From contig JAFABT010000106.1 of the NCBI GenBank assembly GCA_023425905.1, positions 1 to 12,915 of the forward strand: a stretch of DNA of 12,915 nucleotides, written 5' to 3'. The notes under the pieces were generated by a model. That model saw only the letters and a list, made by a program, of their open reading frames with translations, was not told the origin of the DNA and did no database searches. Positions 1-7,230 of this stretch are shown here, in pieces. Both the position numbers and the translations under genes were made by a program. The stretch is from Actinomycetes bacterium (GTDB taxonomy: Bacteria > Actinomycetota > Actinomycetes > Actinomycetales > Cellulomonadaceae). The number at the start of each line of letters is the position of its first letter. Within the stretch, counting starts at the first letter, position 1.

Positions 1-686
1 GTGGTGAACCGGACGAGCCCGGAGGAGGTCGTGAGCTCCGCCACGGAGCCGGACGCGATCACCCGGCCGTGGTCGACGACGAGCACCGCGTCGGCGAGGG
101 TCGCGGCCTCGTCCATGAGGTGGGTCGTGAGCATGATCGTCGTGCCGCGGGTGCGGAGCTCGTCGACGAGGTCCCACACGACGCGGCGCGACTGCGGGTC
201 GAGCCCTGCGCTCGGCTCGTCGAGAAGCACGACGTCCGGACGGCCGACGAGGGCGACGGCCATCGCGAGACGTTGCCGCTGGCCACCGGACAGCCGGCGC
301 ACCGTCGTCCCGGCGAAGGACTCGAGTCCCAGGCGAGCGACGAGGTCCTCGACCGGCCACGGATCGGCGTAGAGCGAGGCGACGTGGCGGAGCACGTGGA
401 TCGAGCGCACCCACAGGGGCAGCCCGCCGTCCTGGAGCATGACGCCGACCCGCGGTCGCAGCTGTGCCGCGTCCTGGACCGGGTCGAGCCCGAGGACGCG
501 CACCGTCCCGGTGTCGGGGTGGCGTAGGCCGACGAGGCACTCGACGAGAGTCGTCTTGCCGGCGCCGTTCGGGCCGAGGAGCGCCGTCACCTCCCCGGGG
601 CGGGCCTCGAGGGCGAGCCCGTCGAGGGCGCGCGTGGTCCCGTAGGTCTTCGAAGCGTCGCGGACGACGACGGCGGGCTCGGGCAC
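1..686 (-). CDS. ABC-2 type exporter ATP-binding protein (3' end cut by window edge)
   Basis: This gene encodes the cytoplasmic ATPase subunit of an ABC exporter of the DrrA/CcmA-like class, which normally pairs with an ABC-2 membrane permease encoded next to it (here expected beyond position 1). The 228 visible residues hold Walker A GPNGAGKTT (about 38-46), the Q-loop glutamine near 85, signature LSGGQ (132-136), Walker B VVLLDEP (152-158) and the H-loop histidine in TTHLMDEA (about 189). The start is taken as the GTG at complement(684..686). No in-frame ATG lies just upstream and no Shine-Dalgarno is seen, but a TACACT hexamer lies 7 nt before the GTG, so the mRNA may be leaderless. The gene diverges from sufR. 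From general knowledge, an ABC exporter ATPase gene also lies upstream of the suf operon in Mycobacterium tuberculosis (Rv1458c), so the arrangement looks conserved. The substrate cannot be told. The family call is firm; the transported molecule is unknown. Confidence 0.93.
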   Translation of the reverse strand, partial: MPEPAVVVRDASKTYGTTRALDGLALEARPGEVTALLGPNGAGKTTLVECLVGLRHPDTGTVRVLGLDPVQDAAQLRPRVGVMLQDGGLPLWVRSIHVLRHVASLYADPWPVEDLVARLGLESFAGTTVRRLSGGQRQRLAMAVALVGRPDVVLLDEPSAGLDPQSRRVVWDLVDELRTRGTTIMLTTHLMDEAATLADAVLVVDHGRVIASGSVAELTTSSGLVRFT

Positions 687-693
687 GCGCCGA

Positions 694-699
694 AGTGTA
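694..699 (-). promoter_or_regulatory. Candidate -10 element of the ABC exporter gene (possible leaderless start)
   Basis: On the minus strand the hexamer TACACT fits the actinobacterial -10 pattern TANNNT. It ends 7 nt before the GTG start at 686, so transcription would begin at or next to the start codon. No Shine-Dalgarno is present. No good -35 hexamer is visible 16-18 nt upstream. This is a pattern match only. Confidence 0.4.
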
Positions 700-719
700 T
701 GCGGTGAGGCACGCCTTCC

Positions 720-758
720 TTGCCGGGAACGAATTAGGCAACGACTATGTTGTCTATA
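720..758 (+). promoter_or_regulatory. Candidate suf operon promoter region overlapping the SufR box
   Basis: A TTGCCG (720-725) resembles a -35 element. A TATGTT (746-751) fits the actinobacterial -10 pattern TANNNT, but the spacing between them is 20 nt, longer than usual; GACTAT (743-748) would give 17 nt but is a poorer -10. Either -10 lies inside the SufR inverted repeat, so bound SufR would block RNA polymerase. The exact hexamers are uncertain; the overlap with the operator is the useful point. Confidence 0.35.
735..756. promoter_or_regulatory. SufR operator (imperfect 22-bp inverted repeat)
   Basis: Arms TAGGCAAC (735-742) and GTTGTCTA (749-756) match at 7 of 8 positions around a 6-nt spacer, giving the core CAAC-N6-GTTG at 739-752. 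From general knowledge this core is the binding motif described for SufR repressors in cyanobacteria and, as I recall, in Streptomyces. It lies 57-78 nt upstream of the sufR ATG, as expected for autorepression of the operon. It is 49 or more nt upstream of the divergent ABC gene's start, so that gene is less likely to be controlled by it. Confidence 0.75.
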
Positions 759-802
759 GCGGACGGGCCTGCGACCAGGCCGGACGACGTCGATCCCCGG
801 CT

Positions 803-807
803 GGAGG
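803..807 (+). promoter_or_regulatory. Ribosome binding site that fixes the sufR start
   Basis: GGAGG sits 5 nt before the ATG at 813 and decides between this start and the in-frame ATG at 747, which lies inside the SufR operator and lacks a ribosome binding site. Confidence 0.7.
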
Positions 808-812
808 TGGCC

Positions 813-1538
813 ATGAGCACTGCGCACGCACGAATCGAGCCCGCCGAGGTCGAGGCCGGCACCCGCTCGCGGGTGCTCCAGCTCGTTGCGACCACGGGTC
901 CGACGACCGCGCTCGCTCTCGCCGAGACGCTCGAGCTGACGACCGCAGCCGTCCGCCGCCACCTTGGCGAGCTGCTCGACGCCGGTCACATCGTCGAGCA
1001 CGAGCTCTCGGGGCCGCAGGGCCCCGCACGCCGCGGGCGGCCTGCGAGGCACTACGTCGTCACGAGCGCCGGGCAGAACTCGCTGCCCCAGGGACACGCC
1101 GAGATCGCGCGCCAGCTGCTGGGGTACCTCGCGCGCACGGCGGGGGCCGAGGGCGTCCGGGGCTTCGCCGAAGCCCGCGCCGCCGAGATCGCCGCCCGGT
1201 ACGGCACCGTGGTCGACGCTGCCGGGTCCGACACGGAGGCCCGCGCGCGGGCGCTCGCGCTCGCGCTCACCCGGGACGGCTACGCTGCCTCGGCGCGTCC
1301 GGTCGGGGGGAACCTCGCGCTCCAGCTGTGCCAGGGGCACTGCCCCGTGCGGGACATCGCGGCGGAGCACCCTGAGCTGTGCGACGCAGAGGCCCACGTG
1401 TTCGCCGAGCTGCTCGGCGTCCACGTCCAACGACTCGCGACGCTCGCCACTGGCGGGCACGTGTGCACGACGAACATCCCCCTGGTGCCGGCCGGCACCG
1501 TGACGACCACCTCACCGAGGGAAGGAGCAACGGCATGA
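813..1538 (+). CDS. sufR: SufR, iron-sulfur-sensing transcriptional repressor of the suf operon
   Basis: SufR is a DNA-binding repressor that carries an Fe-S cluster and releases the suf promoter when clusters are scarce or damaged. The 241-residue protein has an N-terminal winged helix-turn-helix (about 30-65, LAETLELTTAAVRRHLGELL) with a basic wing RRGRPARHY (about 73-81). The C-terminal part carries the cysteines expected for cluster binding: C173-X3-C177-X12-C190, and C218 in the segment GGHVCTTNIP. Three or four of these are cluster ligands in characterised relatives. The ATG at 813 is chosen because GGAGG stands 5 nt upstream; the longer frame from 747 would begin inside the operator. 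The stop overlaps the sufB start by 4 nt (ATGA), so the repressor is the first gene of the operon it probably controls through the inverted repeat at 735-756. Family, position and cysteine pattern agree, so the call is strong; the cluster type is inferred. Confidence 0.93.
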   Translation: MSTAHARIEPAEVEAGTRSRVLQLVATTGPTTALALAETLELTTAAVRRHLGELLDAGHIVEHELSGPQGPARRGRPARHYVVTSAGQNSLPQGHAEIARQLLGYLARTAGAEGVRGFAEARAAEIAARYGTVVDAAGSDTEARARALALALTRDGYAASARPVGGNLALQLCQGHCPVRDIAAEHPELCDAEAHVFAELLGVHVQRLATLATGGHVCTTNIPLVPAGTVTTTSPREGATA

Positions 1539-2971
1539 GTGCGTCTACCGAGAGCGCCACGCCGATGACCCAGGACGAGACGATCGCTTCGATCGGCAAC
1601 TACGGGTACGGCTGGCACGACGCGGACGACGCGGGGGCCAACGCCCGCCGTGGGCTGTCCGAGGACGTCGTGCGCAACATCTCTGCGCTGAAGAACGAGC
1701 CGGAGTGGATGCTCAAGACCCGCCTCAAGGCGCTGCGTCTGTTCGAGCGCAAGCCGATGCCGTCCTGGGGCTCGGACCTCACCGGAATCGACTTCGACAA
1801 CATCAAGTACTTCGTGCGCTCGACCGAGAAGCAGGCCACCACCTGGGACGAGCTTCCGGACGAGATCAAGAACACCTACGACCGGCTCGGCATCCCGGAG
1901 GCGGAGAAGCAGCGCCTCGTCTCCGGCGTCGCGGCCCAGTACGAGTCCGAGGTCGTCTACCACCAGATCCGTGAGGACCTGGAGGAGCAGGGCGTCATCT
2001 TCGTCGACACGGACACCGGTCTGCGCGAGTACCCGGAGATCTTCGAGCAGTACTTCGGCTCGGTCATCCCGTCGGGCGACAACAAGTTCGCCGCGCTCAA
2101 CACCGCGGTGTGGTCGGGCGGGTCCTTCGTCTACGTGCCGCCGGGCGTCCACGTCGAGATCCCGCTCCAGGCCTACTTCCGTATCAACACGGAGAATATG
2201 GGACAGTTCGAGCGGACGCTCATCATCGCCGACGAGGGTTCGTACGTGCACTACGTCGAGGGCTGCACCGCCCCGATCTACACCTCGGACTCGCTGCACT
2301 CGGCCGTCGTCGAGATCATCGTGAAGAAGAACGCCCGCGTGCGCTACACGACGATCCAGAACTGGTCGAACAACGTCTACAACCTCGTGACCAAGCGCGC
2401 CACGGCCGCCGAGGGCGCGACGATGGAGTGGGTCGACGGAAACATCGGCTCCAAGGTGACGATGAAGTACCCGGCGATCTACCTGCTCGGCGAGCACGCG
2501 AAGGGCGAGACGCTCTCGATCGCGTTCGCGGGCGCGGGCCAGCACCAGGACGCGGGGGCGAAGATGGTCCACGCCGCACCGCACACGTCGTCCTCGATCG
2601 TGTCGAAGTCCGTCGCCCGTGGCGGGGGACGGACCTCCTACCGCGGCCTCGTCCAGGTGCTCGAGGGCGCCGAGGCCTCGGCGTCGAACGTCCTGTGCGA
2701 CGCGCTGCTCGTCGACCAGATCTCCCGCTCCGACACCTACCCCTACGTCGACGTCCGCGAGGACGACGTGTCGATGGGTCACGAGGCGACGGTCTCCCGG
2801 GTGAGCGAGGACCAGCTGTTCTACCTCATGTCCCGAGGCATGCCCGAGACCGAGGCGATGGCGATGATCGTCCGCGGGTTCGTCGAGCCCATCGCGCGCG
2901 AGCTCCCCATGGAGTACGCCCTCGAGCTCAACCGCCTCATCGAGCTGCAGATGGAAGGATCCGTCGGCTGA
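1535..2971 (+). CDS. sufB: SufB, Fe-S cluster scaffold protein
   Basis: SufB is the core scaffold subunit of the cytoplasmic SufBCD complex, on which sulfur and iron are assembled before transfer. The 478-residue protein has the usual full length, with the N-terminal region (about 1-180) followed by the beta-helix core. Two cysteines stand at family-conserved places: C244 in VEGCTAP (corresponding to E. coli C254, on the sulfur path) and C388 in SNVLCDALL (corresponding to E. coli C405, the proposed assembly site). The C-terminal segment SEDQLFYLMSRGMPETEA is the SufB/SufD signature. No intein is present, although mycobacterial SufB often has one at or near the VEGC site. The start has AAGGAG at 1522-1527, 7 nt upstream, and overlaps the sufR stop by 4 nt. 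The stop overlaps the sufD start by 1 nt (TGATG), suggesting translational coupling of the scaffold partners. The equivalences to E. coli residues are from memory and not from an alignment. Confidence 0.97.
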   Translation: MSASTESATPMTQDETIASIGNYGYGWHDADDAGANARRGLSEDVVRNISALKNEPEWMLKTRLKALRLFERKPMPSWGSDLTGIDFDNIKYFVRSTEKQATTWDELPDEIKNTYDRLGIPEAEKQRLVSGVAAQYESEVVYHQIREDLEEQGVIFVDTDTGLREYPEIFEQYFGSVIPSGDNKFAALNTAVWSGGSFVYVPPGVHVEIPLQAYFRINTENMGQFERTLIIADEGSYVHYVEGCTAPIYTSDSLHSAVVEIIVKKNARVRYTTIQNWSNNVYNLVTKRATAAEGATMEWVDGNIGSKVTMKYPAIYLLGEHAKGETLSIAFAGAGQHQDAGAKMVHAAPHTSSSIVSKSVARGGGRTSYRGLVQVLEGAEASASNVLCDALLVDQISRSDTYPYVDVREDDVSMGHEATVSRVSEDQLFYLMSRGMPETEAMAMIVRGFVEPIARELPMEYALELNRLIELQMEGSVG

Positions 2972-4209
2972 TGTCCACGACCGCAGAGCACACCGAGCGA
3001 GCGCTCACGACCGACCACTCCCGTGCGACCGCTGACGGCGCGCACACCCACGGGGTCGTCCCGCAGTCGTCGCGGGCCGAACGCAGCACGAGCTTCGACG
3101 TCGCCGACTTCGCCGTCCCCACGGGGCGGGAGGAAGAGTGGCGCTTCTCGCCCGTCGACCGGCTCGCGCCGCTGTTCGCCGACTCCCTCGAGGGCCACGA
3201 CGTCCTCACGACCGTCGTCGAGGCGCCCGAGGTCACCGTCGAGCTCGTCGACCGTGACGACGCCCGCCTCGGCAACGCCGGGACGCCGGGCGACCGCATC
3301 TCCGCGGCCGCCTGGTCGAGCTTCCCGACGGCGACCGTCATCACCGTCCCGGCCGAGGCCGTCGCCTCGACCGTGACCTCGATCCGGGTCGAGGGGACGG
3401 GGACGGCGGCGACCGCGAGCCACGTGCTCGTCCACGCCAAGCCGATGTCGCAGGCCACCGTCCTCCTCGACCACGTCGGCGAGGCGACTCTCGGCGAGAC
3501 CGTCGAGATCCTCGCGGAGGATGGCGCGCAGCTCACGATCATCTCCGTCCAGGACTGGGCGGAGGGTGCGGTGCACGCCGCCTCGCACCGGATCCGCCTC
3601 CGCAAGGACGCGACGGTCAAGCACATCGTCGTCACGCTCGGCGGCGACGTCGTCCGCGTGACGCCCGACGCCGAGTTCGCTGGCGAGGGCGGCTCGGTCG
3701 AGATGCTCGGCCTCTACTTCGCGGACGCGGGGCAGCACCAGGAGCACCGCCTCTTCGTCGACCATGCCGTGCCGCGCTGCACGTCTCGGGTCACGTACAA
3801 GGGCGCGCTCCAGGGGAACGACGCGCACGCGGTCTGGATCGGAGACGTCCTCATCCGGGCGGCCGCCGAGGGCACCGACACCTATGAGCTCAACCGGAAC
3901 CTCATCCTCACCGACGGCGCGCGTGCCGACTCCGTCCCCAACCTCGAGATCGAGACGGGCCTCATCGAGGGTGCGGGCCATGCGAGCGCGACGGGCCGCT
4001 TCGACGACGAGCAGCTGTTCTACCTGCGCTCGCGGGGCATCCCCGAGCCGCAGGCGCGCCGCCTCGTCGTGCTCGGGTTCTTCGCCGAGCTCGTCCACCA
4101 GATCGGTGTCGCGGACGTCGAGGAGCGCCTCATCGCCGCGATCGAGGGGGAGCTCGCCGCGACCCTGGACGCCGAGGACGCCGTGGACGCCGCAGGTCCC
4201 GCCGCATGA
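2971..4209 (+). CDS. sufD: SufD, scaffold partner of SufB
   Basis: SufD pairs with SufB on a SufC dimer and is needed for iron acquisition and cluster assembly. The 412-residue product has a poorly conserved, probably flexible N-terminus (about 1-45), a helical stretch with TGREEEWRFSP (about 51-61), the beta-helix core, and the C-terminal signature DDEQLFYLRSRGIPEPQARR (about 345-364). The key histidine (E. coli H360) is H337 in EGAGHASATGRFD. The neighbouring cysteine of enteric SufD (C358) is alanine here, which I believe is usual for actinobacteria. One cysteine, C270 (PRCTSRVTYKG), lies in the core. The last 15 residues, rich in Ala, Asp and Glu, look like a disordered tail. The start is the ATG that overlaps the sufB stop (TGATG), with GGAAGGA upstream at 2953-2959; the stop overlaps the next gene by 4 nt. 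The identification is secure from sequence and context. Confidence 0.95.
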   Translation: MSTTAEHTERALTTDHSRATADGAHTHGVVPQSSRAERSTSFDVADFAVPTGREEEWRFSPVDRLAPLFADSLEGHDVLTTVVEAPEVTVELVDRDDARLGNAGTPGDRISAAAWSSFPTATVITVPAEAVASTVTSIRVEGTGTAATASHVLVHAKPMSQATVLLDHVGEATLGETVEILAEDGAQLTIISVQDWAEGAVHAASHRIRLRKDATVKHIVVTLGGDVVRVTPDAEFAGEGGSVEMLGLYFADAGQHQEHRLFVDHAVPRCTSRVTYKGALQGNDAHAVWIGDVLIRAAAEGTDTYELNRNLILTDGARADSVPNLEIETGLIEGAGHASATGRFDDEQLFYLRSRGIPEPQARRLVVLGFFAELVHQIGVADVEERLIAAIEGELAATLDAEDAVDAAGPAA

Positions 4210-4538
4210 GCGCCCAGCTCGCCTGCCGCGTCGGCGACCTCGAGCCGGAGCAGGCGCTCCGGGTCGAGCTCGACGGCGCGCAGGGCCGGGTCGAGGTCGC
4301 GGTCGTCCGTGACGCCGAGGGCGTGTTCCATGCGATCTCGGACATCTGCTCCCACGGTGCGGTGTCTCTGTCCGCGGGGGAGGTCGACGGCTGCGAGATC
4401 GAGTGCTACCTGCACGGCTCGACCTTCGACCTGCGGACCGGCGCCCCGACGTGCTTGCCGGCCACCCGGCCCGTCCCTGTCTACCCCGTGACCGTGGACG
4501 GCGAGCTCGTGCTCGTCGACGTCGACGTCACCGCCTGA
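4206..4538 (+). CDS. Small Rieske-type [2Fe-2S] ferredoxin inside the suf operon
   Basis: This 110-residue single-domain protein resembles the ferredoxin subunits of non-heme dioxygenases and NirD-like proteins. The two Rieske cluster-binding motifs are intact: C48-S-H50 in DICSHGAVSL and C67-Y-L-H70 in IECYLHGSTFDL, 16 residues apart, so it should bind a [2Fe-2S] cluster through two Cys and two His. There is no signal peptide or membrane segment, so it should be cytoplasmic. Its ATG overlaps the sufD stop by 4 nt, so it is translated as part of the SUF operon. A gap of 32 nt follows before sufC. Comparable genes occur in suf operons of other actinobacteria (from memory), usually annotated only as an oxygenase ferredoxin, but no oxygenase gene lies nearby. 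A role in electron supply for persulfide reduction or cluster building is an inference from context; it could also be a cluster-status sensor. The fold call is firm, the role is not. Confidence 0.92.
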   Translation: MSAQLACRVGDLEPEQALRVELDGAQGRVEVAVVRDAEGVFHAISDICSHGAVSLSAGEVDGCEIECYLHGSTFDLRTGAPTCLPATRPVPVYPVTVDGELVLVDVDVTA

Positions 4539-4570
4539 CCCACCTCTTCGAACGTCAAGGAGCGACACGC

Positions 4571-5335
<765 letters not shown>

Positions 5336-5340
5336 GCCCC

Positions 5341-5370
5341 GGTGCGGGCCGGCGTCGGCTGGCCCGCACC
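5341..5370 (+). terminator. 10-bp perfect hairpin between sufC and sufS (attenuator or mRNA processing site)
   Basis: Arms GGTGCGGGCC (5341-5350) and GGCCCGCACC (5361-5370) are perfectly complementary with a 10-nt loop, beginning 5 nt after the sufC stop. No U-tract follows, so it is not a textbook intrinsic terminator, although high-GC actinobacteria often use such U-poor hairpins. It could end part of the transcription after sufC, protect the 3' end of the upstream mRNA, or be an RNase boundary. The sufS ribosome binding site begins 16 nt after it, so it should stay accessible. Confidence 0.6.
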
Positions 5371-5385
5371 CCGCAGCATGACCCT

Positions 5386-5390
5386 GGAGG
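5386..5390 (+). promoter_or_regulatory. Ribosome binding site that fixes the sufS GTG start
   Basis: GGAGG stands 4 nt before the GTG at 5395. The frame is open back to an ATG at 5332, but that ATG overlaps the sufC stop and would translate the hairpin into a non-conserved leader. The GTG is therefore preferred. Confidence 0.65.
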
Positions 5391-5394
5391 ACAC

Positions 5395-6705
5395 GTGACG
5401 ACGAGCGAGACCGTCGAGACAAGCTCTGCGGCGCTGAGCGCGACGGAGCTCGCCGCGGTGCGCGCCGACTTCCCGCTGCTCGCGCGCACGCTGCGCGGCG
5501 GGCGTCCGCTCGTCTACCTCGACTCCGGTGCCACGGCGCAGAAGCCGGACTGCGTGCTTGACGCCGAGCAGGACTTCCTCCTGCAGCGCAACGCTGCCGT
5601 CCATCGCGGTGCGCACCAGCTCGCCGAGGAGGCGACCGAGGCCTTCGAGCTGGCCCGCTCGCAGGTGGCCCGCTTCGTCGGGGCTGACGACGACGAGATC
5701 GTGTGGACGTCGAACGCGACCGCGGGGGTCAATCTCGTCGCCCACGCGATCGGTCACGCGACCGCGGGCCGTGGCGGGTCTCGGTACCGGGGCCTCGCGC
5801 TCGCGCCGGGCGACGAGATCGTCGTCACGGAGGCGGAGCACCACGCGAACCTCGTGCCCTGGCAGGAGCTCGCGGCGCGCACGGGAGCGGTCCTGCGCTG
5901 GATCGAGGTCGACGACGACGGGCGGCTGCGCACCGAGCAGCTGGCCGACGTCGTGGGGGAGCGCACGCGCGTGGTCGCGTTCACGCACGCGTCGAACGTC
6001 ACGGGTGCCGTCACGGACGTCGAGGCGTTCGTGCGCCGGGCCCGTGAGGTCGGGGCGCTCACCGTCCTCGACGCATGCCAGTCCGTCCCGCACCTCCCGG
6101 TCGACCTCCACGCGCTCGGCGTCGACCTCGCGGTGTTCTCGGGGCACAAGATGCTCGGTCCGACGGGCGTCGGCGCGCTCTACGGTCGCCGTGAGGTGCT
6201 CGAGGCGATGCCTCCTGTGACGACGGGTGGCTCGATGGTCGAGCTCGTCACGATGACCGAGGCGACCTACGCCCCGCCGCCGCAGCGGTTCGAGGCGGGG
6301 ACGCAGCCGGTGTCCCAGGCGATCGCGATGGGCGCCGCCGCCGCGTATCTCACCGAGCTCGGGATGCCGGCGGTCGCCGCGCACGAGCGGGAGATGACCG
6401 AGCGACTGCTCGCGGCCGTCGCCGCCGTGCCCGGCGTGCGCGTCATCGGACCGACGGACGCACACGACCGGCTCGCCAACGTGTCCTTCGTCGTCGACGG
6501 GGTGCACGCGCACGACGTCGGGCAGGTGCTCGACGACGCGGGCGTCGCCGTCCGGGTGGGTCACCACTGCGCACAACCCCTCCACCGGCGCTTCGGCGTC
6601 GCCGCGACGACCCGCGCCTCGGCCGCGGTGTACACGACCGCAGAGGACGTCGAGGCCTTCCGGGAAGCCCTCAGCGGTGTTCGAGCGTTCTTCTCGGAGA
6701 GGTGA
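5395..6705 (+). CDS. sufS: SufS, group II cysteine desulfurase
   Basis: SufS is a PLP-dependent enzyme that removes sulfur from L-cysteine, giving alanine and an enzyme-bound persulfide that is passed to SufU. With the GTG start the protein has 436 residues; the extra 15-20 at the N-terminus, before the conserved RADFPLL, are probably unstructured. Visible landmarks are the N-terminal YLDSGATAQKP (about 41-51), the PLP-stacking histidine in EAEHHANLVPW (about 147-156), the cofactor-contacting LDACQS (225-230), the Schiff-base lysine K252 in SGHKMLGPTG, and the catalytic C392 in RVGHHCAQPLH. The RxGHHCAQP context is diagnostic for the SufS/CsdA group rather than IscS. The gene follows the hairpin at 5341-5370 and ends 6 nt before sufU, matching the Gram-positive SufS-SufU pairing in which SufU, and not SufE, takes the sulfur. 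Confidence 0.96.
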   Translation: MTTSETVETSSAALSATELAAVRADFPLLARTLRGGRPLVYLDSGATAQKPDCVLDAEQDFLLQRNAAVHRGAHQLAEEATEAFELARSQVARFVGADDDEIVWTSNATAGVNLVAHAIGHATAGRGGSRYRGLALAPGDEIVVTEAEHHANLVPWQELAARTGAVLRWIEVDDDGRLRTEQLADVVGERTRVVAFTHASNVTGAVTDVEAFVRRAREVGALTVLDACQSVPHLPVDLHALGVDLAVFSGHKMLGPTGVGALYGRREVLEAMPPVTTGGSMVELVTMTEATYAPPPQRFEAGTQPVSQAIAMGAAAAYLTELGMPAVAAHEREMTERLLAAVAAVPGVRVIGPTDAHDRLANVSFVVDGVHAHDVGQVLDDAGVAVRVGHHCAQPLHRRFGVAATTRASAAVYTTAEDVEAFREALSGVRAFFSER

Positions 6706-6711
6706 CGACAC

Positions 6712-7230
6712 ATGTCAGACATGGACCAGCTCTACCAGCAGCTCATCCTCGACCACGCGCGCTCGCCGCACGGTCGTGGCTTGCTCGACCCTGAGCAGCC
6801 CGCCTGGGGCGACTCCCATCAGCTCAACCCGACGTGCGGCGACGAGATCACGCTCCGCGTCGAGCTCGTCCGGGGCACCGACGGCGCCGAGCACGTCTCG
6901 CGCGTCACGTGGGACGGGCAGGGATGCTCGATCTCGCAGGCATCGGCGTCCGTCCTCACCGACCTCGTCGCGCACCAGCCCGTCGATCGGGCGCTCGAGG
7001 TGGGGGAGACCTTCCGAGCGCTCATGGGGTCCCGCGGAGCGGGCCTCGACGACGACCAGCTCGACCTCCTCGGCGACGCGTCCGCCTTCACCGGCGTGGC
7101 CCGGTTCCCGGCGCGGATCAAGTGCGCGCTGCTCGGCTGGTCCGCGTTCCAGGGCGCTCTGCTCGCCGCGTCCGCACCTCACGACCCCCGCTCCACGTCC
7201 ATGACCGACACGAAGGAGGCCCAGGCATGA
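6712..7230 (+). CDS. sufU: SufU, zinc-dependent sulfur acceptor for SufS
   Basis: SufU is the IscU-like sulfurtransferase that takes persulfide sulfur from SufS by ligand exchange at a zinc site. The 172-residue protein carries the expected zinc ligands C42 and D44 (NPTCGDE), C72 (WDGQGCSISQAS) and C138 (ARIKCALLGW), and the N-terminal YQQLILDHARSPHGRG typical of the family. The inserted stretch between the second and third cysteines (GETFRALMGSRGAGLDDDQLDLLGD) is the SufU feature that separates it from scaffold IscU. The C-terminal 15-20 residues look unstructured. A GAGAGG (6697-6702) lies 9 nt before the ATG, overlapping the end of sufS; a second possible ATG lies three codons inside (MDQ). 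Its stop overlaps the sufT start by 4 nt. No sufE is present in the window, consistent with SufU filling that role. Confidence 0.95.
   Translation: MSDMDQLYQQLILDHARSPHGRGLLDPEQPAWGDSHQLNPTCGDEITLRVELVRGTDGAEHVSRVTWDGQGCSISQASASVLTDLVAHQPVDRALEVGETFRALMGSRGAGLDDDQLDLLGDASAFTGVARFPARIKCALLGWSAFQGALLAASAPHDPRSTSMTDTKEAQA

Noticed and set aside
747..812. Longer sufR reading frame from the ATG at 747
   Set aside because: That ATG lies within the SufR inverted repeat and has no ribosome site; the ATG at 813 has GGAGG 5 nt upstream and starts a protein of normal length.
464..1375. 303-codon plus-strand frame across the divergent control region
   Set aside because: Very Arg-rich with no motif, and it overlaps both the ABC exporter start and sufR in the wrong frame.
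1280..2782. 500-codon open frame on the minus strand opposite sufR and sufB
   Set aside because: Its translation is rich in Val, Arg, Asp and Leu with no recognisable motif, as expected for the antisense of a high-GC gene; the plus-strand genes are clear.
2821..4098. 425-codon open frame on the minus strand opposite sufD
   Set aside because: Antisense shadow of sufD with biased composition and no family match that I can see.
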